Below, in pieces: positions 1 to 7,038 of a DNA stretch of 37,989 bases (position 1 is its first letter; each line of letters starts with the position of its first letter). The DNA comes from Candidatus Woesearchaeota archaeon. Lineage in GTDB: Archaea > Nanobdellota > Nanobdellia > Woesearchaeales > SM23-78. Both the position numbers and the translations under genes were made by a program. The notes below the pieces were generated by a model. The model did not search any database. It saw only the letters and a list, made by a program, of their open reading frames with translations, and was not told the origin of the DNA. The DNA lies in contig JAHWIP010000027.1 of assembly GCA_019322375.1 (NCBI GenBank), forward strand, positions 1-37,989, given 5' to 3'.

Positions 1-35
1 GATTTAACAGTAGGGGGCAGAGGTTATTATAGAAA

Positions 36-539
36 ATGACACTCTCAAAACTAGGTGTTCGGTATTTTTATAGCCGCTTGCCAAAGGAAATAACTTCTGA
101 ATACATTGATACAGGTTCTTCTTTAGAAGAGATTATATTTAGCCGAATCAGAATTGATTTAGAGCATGAGTGTGTACAATCATTTGTTGATGTAAGAACT
201 GATTTTGAGAATTCTTATGAAGGGGATAAAGACAATTCCTGGCACTGGTCTGTTATAACTGCTTACAGGGCTATTAGTCAATTAGCAATTGCTTATATTT
301 GCCTTGAATTAGATAAAACAAAGAATGAAATTGGAGAGATAATGCAGATTAGTTCAAGCATAACTACAAAAGAACCAATAAAAGAGAAAACAAATGTTCC
401 TATGTACATAAACTTTTCAAAATACATCAAGCGGGGCAACAGGCTTTTAGGACAACTGGACTTTGATGTTAAAGGCAAAAGTTTCTACGGCAACATTAGG
501 TTTGCTGTTGATCTGCCTCACCAACAGAAAACTTTTTAA
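36..539 (+). CDS. Hypothetical protein, 167 aa
   Basis: I do not recognise this family. The protein is soluble, with no signal peptide or membrane segment. It has an acidic first half with a central aromatic patch (WHWSV, about residue 70) and a lysine-rich second half. The ATG is preceded by a purine-rich stretch (GGGGGCAGAGG) that could serve as a ribosome binding site. The next operon starts 26 nt after its stop, and that operon's TATA box overlaps this stop codon, so the two are probably transcribed separately. A role linked to the adjacent MNT/HEPN pair is possible only by position. Confidence 0.6.
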   Translation: MTLSKLGVRYFYSRLPKEITSEYIDTGSSLEEIIFSRIRIDLEHECVQSFVDVRTDFENSYEGDKDNSWHWSVITAYRAISQLAIAYICLELDKTKNEIGEIMQISSSITTKEPIKEKTNVPMYINFSKYIKRGNRLLGQLDFDVKGKSFYGNIRFAVDLPHQQKTF

Positions 540-562
540 ACTAACTTCCCTTCAAGGGAAGT
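532..562 (+). promoter_or_regulatory. TATA box plus palindromic operator of the MNT/HEPN operon
   Basis: A TATA-like TTTTTAAA (532-539) is followed by a perfect inverted repeat, ACTTCCCTT-C-AAGGGAAGT (544-562), which ends 3 nt before the ATG at 566. The expected transcription start, about 25 nt past the TATA box, falls inside the palindrome, so a bound protein would block initiation. The core resembles the palindrome before the TrmB gene at 18705-18722. Confidence 0.6.
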
Positions 563-565
563 ATT

Positions 566-1144
566 ATGGCAAGGCCGAGCAAGGAAAACCAGTTATTGGA
601 ATTATTTTTTAATTATCCAACCAAGCACTGGCACTTCTCAGAATTAGCTAAAAAAACTGGTTTGGCTGAGAGCAAGCTTGATAAATGGCTTAAGCGTTTT
701 GCAAAAGAAAAACTGGTTCTCCGGAAAAAACCCGAAAAAAAAAGGCCGCATTATATAAGCAACCACTCTCATCCACATTACCAGAACAGGAAAAAGCTCT
801 TTGCAATGGCAAAACTTTACAACTCAGGATTACTGGATCACCTGGCCTCGCTTAAAAAACCAAGAGCAGTGATAATCTTTGGCAGCTTTGCACACTGGGA
901 CTGGTACTATGAGAGCGACATTGATTTGTTTATTTACGGGGATGACAGCGAGTTAGACCCTTGGAAATATGAGCAAAAACTAGGCCGTGAATTTCAGATT
1001 TTTGTTTGCAAGGATGAAAAAGAACTAAAAAGATTTGGGCCTGGCTTGTTAAGAAACATATTGGAAGGAAAACTTATCAGCAGAGAAATTCCTATTGAGT
1101 TGATTAAATATGCCGCGAGAAAAGACACTGGAGGAAAATTATGA
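566..1144 (+). CDS. Winged-helix / MNT nucleotidyltransferase-domain protein
   Basis: The N-terminal 60 residues look like a winged helix (FSELAKKTGLAESKLDKWLK). The C-terminal part carries the minimal nucleotidyltransferase signature GSF-x9-SDIDLF near residues 101-117, the metal-binding DxD of the polymerase-beta fold. A clear third catalytic carboxylate is not visible. MNT proteins paired with HEPN proteins form a known toxin-antitoxin class in which MNT neutralises the HEPN RNase, in some systems by AMPylating it. The HEPN-like gene overlaps its 3' end by 35 bp. The winged helix makes it the likely repressor at the palindrome just upstream (inference). Confidence 0.82.
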   Translation: MARPSKENQLLELFFNYPTKHWHFSELAKKTGLAESKLDKWLKRFAKEKLVLRKKPEKKRPHYISNHSHPHYQNRKKLFAMAKLYNSGLLDHLASLKKPRAVIIFGSFAHWDWYYESDIDLFIYGDDSELDPWKYEQKLGREFQIFVCKDEKELKRFGPGLLRNILEGKLISREIPIELIKYAARKDTGGKL

Positions 1145-1568
1145 TGATTGTATTTCTAAAGGCTACTTAAATGAAACGCGCAAAGTAGATGTTGCAAAAA
1201 TAAAATCAAATATAAAACTTTCTGATGAGCTTATTGAAAGTGCAAGAGATGATTCTGATAAGCAGAGACGGAATGCTGGTTATGACTCGCTTTATGACGC
1301 CCTTCACAACCTGGTTGAAGCATTTCTGGCTTTTGACAAGGTTCGTTCTTCAAATCACCAGTGCCTGTTTGCTTGGCTTTGCTATAAGCACCCAGAACTT
1401 GAGCTTGATTGGAGTTTTTTTGAGAGAATAAGAACCAGGCGCAATGGCATAAATTATTATGGAGAGCCAATAACCAAGGAGAAATTTAATCAGGACAAGC
1501 TAGGATTTAAGCTTTATGCAAATCTTCTTAAGAACAAAATCCTGAAAAGGCTGAAAAGCAACGAATAG
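1110..1568 (+). CDS. HEPN-like domain protein, partner of MNT
   Basis: This is a 152-aa helical protein overlapping the MNT gene by 35 bp, which implies translational coupling. Near residues 108-117 it has RTRRNGINYYG, matching the position and context of the HEPN RNase motif (R-x4-6-H) with tyrosine or asparagine where the catalytic histidine is usual. It may therefore be an inactive or variant HEPN. The start at 1110 has only a weak ribosome binding site. The ATG at 1141, which has a better GGAGGA before it, is in another frame and stops after nine codons. Function as toxin or scaffold is inferred from the pairing. Confidence 0.72.
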   Translation: MPREKTLEENYDDCISKGYLNETRKVDVAKIKSNIKLSDELIESARDDSDKQRRNAGYDSLYDALHNLVEAFLAFDKVRSSNHQCLFAWLCYKHPELELDWSFFERIRTRRNGINYYGEPITKEKFNQDKLGFKLYANLLKNKILKRLKSNE

Positions 1569-1618
1569 AACTTCCTTTTCAATTAACTATATAAACTTCT
1601 TTAACTTATCATAAACAC

Positions 1619-3928
1619 ATGAAGGGCTTCATCATCCATCCTGCGTATGTTGTTAAGGAGGGCAAGGCGTATATCCATCTTTTTGGCAGGCTTGAGAATG
1701 GAGAATCCTTTTTAGCTGTCAATGAGTTCAAGCCTTATTTCTTTATTAGAAAAGCAGACTTAAACAAGGCTTTGGAGATTGAGAAGTTTGATTATGAAGC
1801 TACCCGCCTTAAGAACTTTGATAATGAAGTAGTTGCAAAAATAATCCTTAATGTTCCTCCTGAGGTTGCCAAGCTTAGAGACAAATTTTCTGAACATAAT
1901 ATCAAGCATTATGAAGCAGACATAAGGTTTGCTTACAGATTCATGATTGACAAACTTGTCCAGGGCTCTGTTAATATTGAGGGCAAGTATGAGAAAGGAG
2001 AGCTTATTAACAGGGTTTACTACAACCCCCAGCTAAAGCCAGCAGACTATTTCCCAAAAAACCTTAAAGTGTTATCAGTTGATATTGAAACTGACAAAAA
2101 AGCAAGAGAACTCTACTCAATCTCTCTTTACTCAAAGGATTATAAAAAAGTGATTATCAGAAGCAAAAAAAAGCTAAAAAACGCTGTTAGTGTTGAGTCA
2201 GAGCAAGAACTTTTATTAAAATTCAAGGAATTAGTGCTTAAACAAGATCCTGATGTTATTGTGGGCTGGAACTTCATAGACTTTGACCTAAGAATTCTTG
2301 ACACCAAGTTCAAATATTATAAATTACCTTTTACCCTGGGAAGAACAGACAAGCCCTGCAGATTAAGGATTTATCACTCATTTTTCCAGGATTCAAAAGC
2401 AGATTTTCCAGGCAGAATGGTGTTAGACGGCATTCATGTGCTAAAAAGTAATTTCATATGGCTGGATGACTACAAGCTAAGCACAGCAGCAAAAATATAT
2501 CTGAATGAGTCAAAGATTTTTGAAGGACCTGAAAGATGGGAAAAAATAGAAAAAGCATTTAAAAATAACCCACAATTACTAGCCAACTATAATCTTAAAG
2601 ATGCAGAATTAGCTTACAAAATCCTGGACAAAAGCACTGCTTTTAATCTATCTATCCAGCGCTCATTAATCTCAGGCATGCCTCTTGACAGGGTAAGAGC
2701 AAGCATTGCAAGCCTTGACTCATTATACCTTAAAGAGCTAAGAAAAAAAGGACTTATAGCTCCAAGTGCAGGCTTTGAAACAAGAGAGGAAAGAATAAGA
2801 GGAGGCTATGTTATGAACCCAAAGCCAGGCATATATGACTATGTGATAGTGTGTGACTTTAAAAGCCTGTACCCAAGTGTAATTCGAACCTTTAATATTG
2901 ACCCCTGGAGCTTTGTTCCTAGTGGCAAAGGAAAAAATCTTGTAAAAGCACCTAATGGTGCCTGTTTTAAGAACCAGGACGGAATCCTGCCATTGATTAT
3001 CCAAAAGCTCTGGGTGCAAAGAGAAAAAGCAAGAAAGAAAAAAGATGAACTGGCAAGGCATGCAATCAAGATATTAATGAACTCATTCTTTGGAGTGTTT
3101 GCAAACCCAACCTTTAGGTTTTACAGCAGGGATATAGCAAATGCAATCACTTATTTTGCACAGCACATAATAAAAACAACTGCAAAAAAAGTGGAAGAAA
3201 TGGGTTATGAAGTTATCTATAGTGATACTGATTCGATTTTTGTCAATCTAAAAGTTGAGAGTTATAAAGATGCTGACAAGAATGGTAAAAAGATAGCCAG
3301 GGATATTAACAAGTTCTTTACCAAGCACACAATAAAAGAGTATAAAAGAAAGAACTTTATGGAATTAGAGTTTGAAAAAGTTTACAAGCGCTTTTTAATG
3401 CCAAGAATAAGGCACTCAGAAACCGGAAGCAAAAAAAGATATGCAGGATTATTAGTTGATGATAAAGGCAAAGAAAAAATAGATATTGTAGGATTAGAAT
3501 TTGTTAGGCGTGACTGGACAGATATTGCAAAGACTTTTCAGCAAGAACTGTTTAACAAAATCTTTCATAAGCAAGAAGTAGCAGGATATATAAAAAAGAT
3601 AGTCAAGGAAATAAAGCAAGGCAAGCATGACCAAGAATTAATCTACAGGAAATCCATAAGAAAAGGAGTAGCAGAATATATAAAGACTACTCCTCCGCAT
3701 GTAAAAGCAGCAAGACTGCTAGGCAAAGACCTGAAAAGCACTTTAATAGAGTATGTAATAACAAGCACAGGCCCAGAGCCAATACAAAAACAAAAACACA
3801 AAATAGATTATGAGCACTACATAGAAAAACAAATCAAGCCAATAGCAGATGCTGTTCTTGTATTTTACAACCAGACCTTTGATGAAATCATAGCCGGTGC
3901 TAGTCAGAAAACGTTGTTTGGGTTTTAA
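1619..3928 (+). CDS. polB: Family B DNA polymerase, bacterial Pol II (PolB)-like
   Basis: This is a DNA-dependent DNA polymerase with 3'-5' proofreading. Exonuclease motifs are SVDIETD (D155/E157), GWNFIDFDL (218-224) and YNLKD (324-328). Polymerase motifs are DFKSLYPS (413-420), KILMNSFFG (484-492) and YSDTDS (534-539), with KKRY at 605-608. The blocks LDRVRASIA, IRTFNIDP, RRDWTDIAKTFQQEL and IDYEHYIEKQIKPIA track Escherichia coli Pol II much more closely than canonical archaeal PolB, as does the length (769 against 783 aa). The C-terminus QKTLFGF resembles a PCNA-interacting box and sits where Pol II carries its clamp-binding QLGLF. TATATAAA at 1588-1595 puts initiation at the ATG (leaderless). 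Confidence 0.95.
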   Translation: MKGFIIHPAYVVKEGKAYIHLFGRLENGESFLAVNEFKPYFFIRKADLNKALEIEKFDYEATRLKNFDNEVVAKIILNVPPEVAKLRDKFSEHNIKHYEADIRFAYRFMIDKLVQGSVNIEGKYEKGELINRVYYNPQLKPADYFPKNLKVLSVDIETDKKARELYSISLYSKDYKKVIIRSKKKLKNAVSVESEQELLLKFKELVLKQDPDVIVGWNFIDFDLRILDTKFKYYKLPFTLGRTDKPCRLRIYHSFFQDSKADFPGRMVLDGIHVLKSNFIWLDDYKLSTAAKIYLNESKIFEGPERWEKIEKAFKNNPQLLANYNLKDAELAYKILDKSTAFNLSIQRSLISGMPLDRVRASIASLDSLYLKELRKKGLIAPSAGFETREERIRGGYVMNPKPGIYDYVIVCDFKSLYPSVIRTFNIDPWSFVPSGKGKNLVKAPNGACFKNQDGILPLIIQKLWVQREKARKKKDELARHAIKILMNSFFGVFANPTFRFYSRDIANAITYFAQHIIKTTAKKVEEMGYEVIYSDTDSIFVNLKVESYKDADKNGKKIARDINKFFTKHTIKEYKRKNFMELEFEKVYKRFLMPRIRHSETGSKKRYAGLLVDDKGKEKIDIVGLEFVRRDWTDIAKTFQQELFNKIFHKQEVAGYIKKIVKEIKQGKHDQELIYRKSIRKGVAEYIKTTPPHVKAARLLGKDLKSTLIEYVITSTGPEPIQKQKHKIDYEHYIEKQIKPIADAVLVFYNQTFDEIIAGASQKTLFGF

Positions 3929-3962
3929 ATATTCTAGATATTCTCCAGATTAAATAGAAACA

Positions 3963-3970
3963 TTTAAATA
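3963..3970 (+). promoter_or_regulatory. TATA box of the DUF4258/YgiT-like pair
   Basis: TTTAAATA lies 36-43 nt before the ATG at 4006, giving a short leader of about 15 nt. It is the only clear promoter element in the gap after the polymerase gene. Confidence 0.55.
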
Positions 3971-4005
3971 ATATAACATATTCCCAAGACATAGGTTGAT
4001 AGAAT

Positions 4006-4293
4006 ATGTTTAATATTAGATACAAAAAGATAAGACTAATTCCATCCAAAAGCGCTGCAAGAGAATTATTAAAATACGGACTTACGATTGAGGATTGTAA
4101 GGAAATATTAGAGAGTGGTTATGCACCAAGAAAAAGAGGAAAAGACACAATTGAAAAATGGATGGACTCTGGGAATGACACTTATAATGTTGTTATAGTA
4201 AAATCATATAATTACTTGTACCAAGAAGATGTTTATTTGATAAAACATGTAGGTAAATTTACTAAAAAGAAATTAAGGAGGAGAAAAAAATGA
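4006..4293 (+). CDS. DUF4258-like small protein, putative toxin
   Basis: This is a 95-aa basic protein. It has a helical start (SAARELLKYGLTIEDCKEILESG), central beta-strand-like segments (YNVVIVKSYNYLYQEDVYLIKHVG) and a KKKLRRRKK tail. The layout matches DUF4258/RelE-like small proteins that sit before YgiT-type zinc-finger antitoxins. The downstream gene is of that type and overlaps by 4 nt (ATGA), typical of a toxin-antitoxin operon. Toxicity is inferred from context, and the family call is moderate because the domain is short and divergent. Confidence 0.6.
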   Translation: MFNIRYKKIRLIPSKSAARELLKYGLTIEDCKEILESGYAPRKRGKDTIEKWMDSGNDTYNVVIVKSYNYLYQEDVYLIKHVGKFTKKKLRRRKK

Positions 4294-4628
4294 AGAAGAT
4301 GAAAGGAATGAAATGTATGTGCGGAAAGACTGCAAAATATGTGAAACACTTAAAGTTTAACAACTATGACCTTGACGGATGGAAGTGTGGTGCTTGCGGA
4401 GAAACATATTACAACCCAGAAAAAGCAGAAAAAATATTATTACTAAACAAACTGAAAAAACACAAATATCATTTAAAATTAAGCAAGGTTAAAAGCAACT
4501 TAATCCTAAGAATACCCAAAGAAGTAAGCGAAGCCCTAAACCTTCATAAAGGTGGAGAAGTAGAATTCAGCCTAAAAGACCCAAATGAGATAATAATACA
4601 TCCATTGGAGACAAGTGGTTTGAAATAA
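4290..4628 (+). CDS. YgiT-type zinc finger fused to AbrB/SpoVT domain, putative antitoxin
   Basis: The N-terminus has two cysteine pairs, CMCG (residues 9-12) and CGACGE (33-38), like the MqsA/YgiT zinc finger. The C-terminal 45 residues (SNLILRIPKEVSEALNLHKGGEVEF) match the SpoVT-AbrB/MazE DNA-binding fold. The upstream gene overlaps by 4 nt and has the look of a DUF4258 toxin, so this is probably the antitoxin and an autorepressor. MqsA pairs its zinc finger with an HTH domain. Here an AbrB swapped-hairpin domain takes that place. Confidence 0.75.
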   Translation: MKKMKGMKCMCGKTAKYVKHLKFNNYDLDGWKCGACGETYYNPEKAEKILLLNKLKKHKYHLKLSKVKSNLILRIPKEVSEALNLHKGGEVEFSLKDPNEIIIHPLETSGLK

Positions 4629-4712
4629 GGGTTGGTTTTGTTTGGGTTTTGAAATTTCTTATTTTATTAAACGAAAACTATTTATACTTTTTATCTTTTC
4701 CAAAGTAGTAAT

Positions 4713-5138
4713 ATGTGGTCAAAAGATGAATTAACAGATGTTGTTTTTAAAGGATGGTTTGAGTCATACAAGGAAAGTTCCCTAGATTACCCAGATGATC
4801 CTAGAAAAGCTGACTTTTCTTTATGGATCCTTGATTATCTTCCTGATTCTGGTTTATTTCTTGCAAGAACCAATGACCATTTTGGTGAGTCTGGAATAAT
4901 AGGAACTATCCTCGGGAGTCAAATAAAATTTGACAAAGCCTATCCTAATTTACCTTATGTACGTTCTCGCGCTATTCGATCAAAAGGATTCTTTGATGAC
5001 TATAACTTTAGGATTATTCATTATTCTGGTGAAATAATAAAACCTGATAATGTTATTACAGCAGGAGGAGATTATACACACAGGGGTATGAAAGGTCCTA
5101 ACGGCACTTGGAGAATGGATTCTCAACCTAAGAAATAA
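4713..5138 (+). CDS. Hypothetical protein, 141 aa
   Basis: I do not recognise the family. It begins with an acidic stretch, then a glycine-punctuated, probably beta-rich half (GIIGTILGSQIKFDKAY, later YSGEIIKPDNVITAGGDY, then GPNGTWRM) that suggests a small beta-barrel (inference). There is no signal peptide. A TATA box (TATTTATA, 4679-4686) stands 27 nt before the ATG, so the mRNA is probably leaderless and the gene is its own unit. It is convergent with the next gene. Confidence 0.7.
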   Translation: MWSKDELTDVVFKGWFESYKESSLDYPDDPRKADFSLWILDYLPDSGLFLARTNDHFGESGIIGTILGSQIKFDKAYPNLPYVRSRAIRSKGFFDDYNFRIIHYSGEIIKPDNVITAGGDYTHRGMKGPNGTWRMDSQPKK

Positions 5139-5146
5139 AAATTTAT

Positions 5147-5419
5147 TCAAATCACAGAAATAAACCCTTCTTCTGGCTCTGTTATCATTCTGTCTTTTTT
5201 AAGGAGGTCTATGAATCTGTCCACATCTGTTTCTCCCATTCCTTCCAGCTGGGCTTCTATGATTATGCTTTCTTTTTGGATTTTTTTCTTGCTGCCAGTC
5301 ATCATGTTGTTGATTATGTTCATTAGTTTTATTTTGTCATCTGTTTCTGATTCATTTGTTACTGTTCTGAGCGCCATTCGCTGTATTCGCATGAGTTCTT
5401 CGAATTCTGCTTCATCCAT
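5147..5419 (-). CDS. Orphan winged-helix protein resembling the MCM C-terminus
   Basis: This 90-aa protein reads like the last part of an archaeal MCM helicase. A helix resembling the end of the AAA+ lid (FEELMRIQRMALRTV) is followed by a winged-helix-like segment (IIIEAQLEGMGETDVDRF, then DLLKKDRMITEPEEGFISVI). The pattern of an acidic helix, a recognition-like helix and an EP-x-G wing matches the MCM C-terminal domain from memory of the family. A TAG stop lies in frame two codons upstream of the ATG, and no AAA+ motifs are nearby. It is a free-standing piece: either a split or decayed mcm remnant or a small regulator. Assignment is tentative. Confidence 0.55.
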   Translation of the reverse strand: MDEAEFEELMRIQRMALRTVTNESETDDKIKLMNIINNMMTGSKKKIQKESIIIEAQLEGMGETDVDRFIDLLKKDRMITEPEEGFISVI

Positions 5420-5561
5420 TTTCTACAGAGCTCAATCTATTTGGTGAGTATTACCTGCACCCCCTATGTATGAGAAGCCAGCAACCACTTAAATACTTTT
5501 CGCTATTAACATACCTTTATGTATATCTAGTCAATAAAATTTAAAAATAATAAGGGTTTCA

Positions 5562-5738
5562 TTGCCTGAGTTTTGGGGGGTTAATTTGGAATTTATTTCA
5601 TTACAAGAAGATAAGCAATCTAGGAAGTACAACTTTGTTACTATTAATGAAGAAGATAATTCTGTATGCCACAGACAGTTAGAGAATCGTAATGGAAAAA
5701 TCTTTATGCGTGCTAAGCGTCGCTCTTTGCAAATTTAA
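5562..5738 (+). CDS. Possible small protein, 58 aa, TTG start
   Basis: An open frame runs from TTG 5562 to TAA 5738, with AAGGG 6 nt before the TTG and a second TTG at 5586 behind a GGGGGG run. The product would contain FISLQEDKQSRKYNFVTINE and a basic end (MRAKRRSLQI). It overlaps the 3' end of the convergent minus-strand gene by 26 bp. I recognise no family. It may instead be untranslated. Outside this frame, 5420-5561 shows only a TATA-like TTAAATA near 5488, usable on either strand. Confidence 0.3.
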   Translation: MPEFWGVNLEFISLQEDKQSRKYNFVTINEEDNSVCHRQLENRNGKIFMRAKRRSLQI

Positions 5739-6012
5739 TCTTTAGCGGTGACTTGAACTTTATGGTTTTTCTTTTCTTTTCTTTCATCACACTTTCTTCT
5801 CCTGTGATATCATTGTTAAGCACTAGTTTCCTTGGCTTGTTCATGACTTCTTCTTCTCTGTGATGCTCTATTAATCCAAGCACATGGTCAAGCTCTTTTA
5901 TTGCTCCATATATCTGGTGCTGTTTTTCCAGTTCTAAGAAATCCTTTTTACTCTTTAAGGTGAAGATAAGATTTTCTTTTCTAATCTCAAGCTCTTTTCT
6001 AAGCATCCACAT
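5713..6012 (-). CDS. Hypothetical coiled-coil protein, 99 aa
   Basis: The N-terminal 55 residues (RKELEIRKENLIFTLKSKKD onward) form a charged amphipathic helix likely to be a coiled coil. The C-terminus is lysine-rich (KEKKRKTIKFKSPLKIKF). A GAGAGGT ribosome binding site precedes the ATG. It is the last gene of a three-gene operon, 17 nt after the zinc-binding protein and downstream of the winged-helix regulator. Family and function are unknown. Confidence 0.6.
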   Translation of the reverse strand: MWMLRKELEIRKENLIFTLKSKKDFLELEKQHQIYGAIKELDHVLGLIEHHREEEVMNKPRKLVLNNDITGEESVMKEKKRKTIKFKSPLKIKFAKSDA

Positions 6013-6029
6013 GGATATACCTCTCTACT

Positions 6030-6320
6030 TTATAATCTTTTTTCTTTTGTTTGCTTTACCTTGTTTAAAAAATATTCCAGGCAGTCAAGAGCGCAAAAAC
6101 TAGCTTTTTTCCTTAACCCTGCAGGACCAAATATCAAGGCTAAGCTCTCCTCCTTTATCGAGCTTTGGCAAACAGGGCATACCTTGTTAAAGTCCTCCTC
6201 TCTTTTTTCTTGGAGTTTCCTGTTTATTAATTTTTCTATATTCCCAGTTTCCAAGTCTTTTTTTAGCAGTTTTAAATCTTTTTCACTTAGATTGTCAATG
6301 AGCCTTGTCAGCTTGTTCAT
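6030..6320 (-). CDS. Small putative zinc-binding protein
   Basis: I chose the ATG at 6320 over an in-frame GTG at 6338, because the sequence before the ATG contains GAGGTG and GGAGA. The long form would begin inside that ribosome binding site. The product (96 aa) has an N-terminal helical region (LTRLIDNLSEKDLKLLKKDL) and a C-terminal part with CPVC and CALDC, which could bind one zinc ion. It sits between the winged-helix regulator and the coiled-coil protein in one operon. The family is not recognised. Confidence 0.65.
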   Translation of the reverse strand: MNKLTRLIDNLSEKDLKLLKKDLETGNIEKLINRKLQEKREEDFNKVCPVCQSSIKEESLALIFGPAGLRKKASFCALDCLEYFLNKVKQTKEKRL

Positions 6321-6345
6321 GCTTGTCTCTCCGCCCACCTCTTAC

Positions 6346-7038
6346 TTATATTTTTTGTCTTAGTTCTTTTAAATATTCTTTTTTGTCTATAAGTTCCTTA
6401 CTATTCTTTATTAAATTAATAAAATATTCCTCTTTCCTTTCGATTCCTTCTTCTACTTCTTTCTTATTATGGCTCCAGCTTATAATCTTTTTGGTTTTGC
6501 CTTCCAGCCCAGGGATATTCATGTTGCTGTACTTCTCTCTTACCTCTTTGATGTGCTCTGTTATTATGGTTATCTCTATCTCTTTTTCATCTGATTTTAG
6601 ATAGCCTATTGTGTCTGCTTTTTTTATCATGTCAGTGTTGCATATGAATTTGATTAAGTAGTAATGGTCTTCTGGCTTTAATATAAATAATATGTTTAAT
6701 AAGCATTTATGGCATTCATCCAGCTCTCTTAGTTTTAAGAGCTTTTTATCTGCTATGCCTGGCTTTAGCATGCTTGCTAGCACTATTTCCTGGCTTAATA
6801 CATATGGTGTCTTGGGCTTGCCTGCTCTTCTTTTGCCTTCCTTGACTTCCTGCTTTGCTTTTTTTACTATGTTATATGCTTCTAGCAGCCTGAGCTGCTG
6901 GGTCACATTGGCTGTGCTCTGGCTGGTTTTCTTAGCTATCTCTGTTGCTGACTTTTCTCCTTTTGCCAACTCCTTTAGTATGCTCCATTTGCTCTTTGTG
7001 AGCAGGTCTTCATATTCCATATATACAATCCTGCTCAT
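6346..7038 (-). CDS. Winged-helix transcriptional regulator (ArsR/MarR-like)
   Basis: Residues 10-60 form a classic winged helix (WSILKELAKGEKSATEIAKK, then TANVTQQLRLLEAYNIVKK). The remaining 160 residues, probably a ligand or dimer domain, are not recognised and contain a CHKC pair. Two ATGs are possible: 7038 and 7020. TTTATAAA lies at about 7044-7051, so transcription from it would start near 7020 and favour the shorter, leaderless form. The gene is divergent from the glycogen island across a 520-bp A-rich region and leads a three-gene operon, so it may control either side. Confidence 0.82.
   Translation of the reverse strand: MSRIVYMEYEDLLTKSKWSILKELAKGEKSATEIAKKTSQSTANVTQQLRLLEAYNIVKKAKQEVKEGKRRAGKPKTPYVLSQEIVLASMLKPGIADKKLLKLRELDECHKCLLNILFILKPEDHYYLIKFICNTDMIKKADTIGYLKSDEKEIEITIITEHIKEVREKYSNMNIPGLEGKTKKIISWSHNKKEVEEGIERKEEYFINLIKNSKELIDKKEYLKELRQKI

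Noticed and set aside
1225..1470. Overlapping open frames on both strands within the HEPN-like gene
   Set aside because: They are shadows of the HEPN-like frame, with no start signal or recognisable motif.
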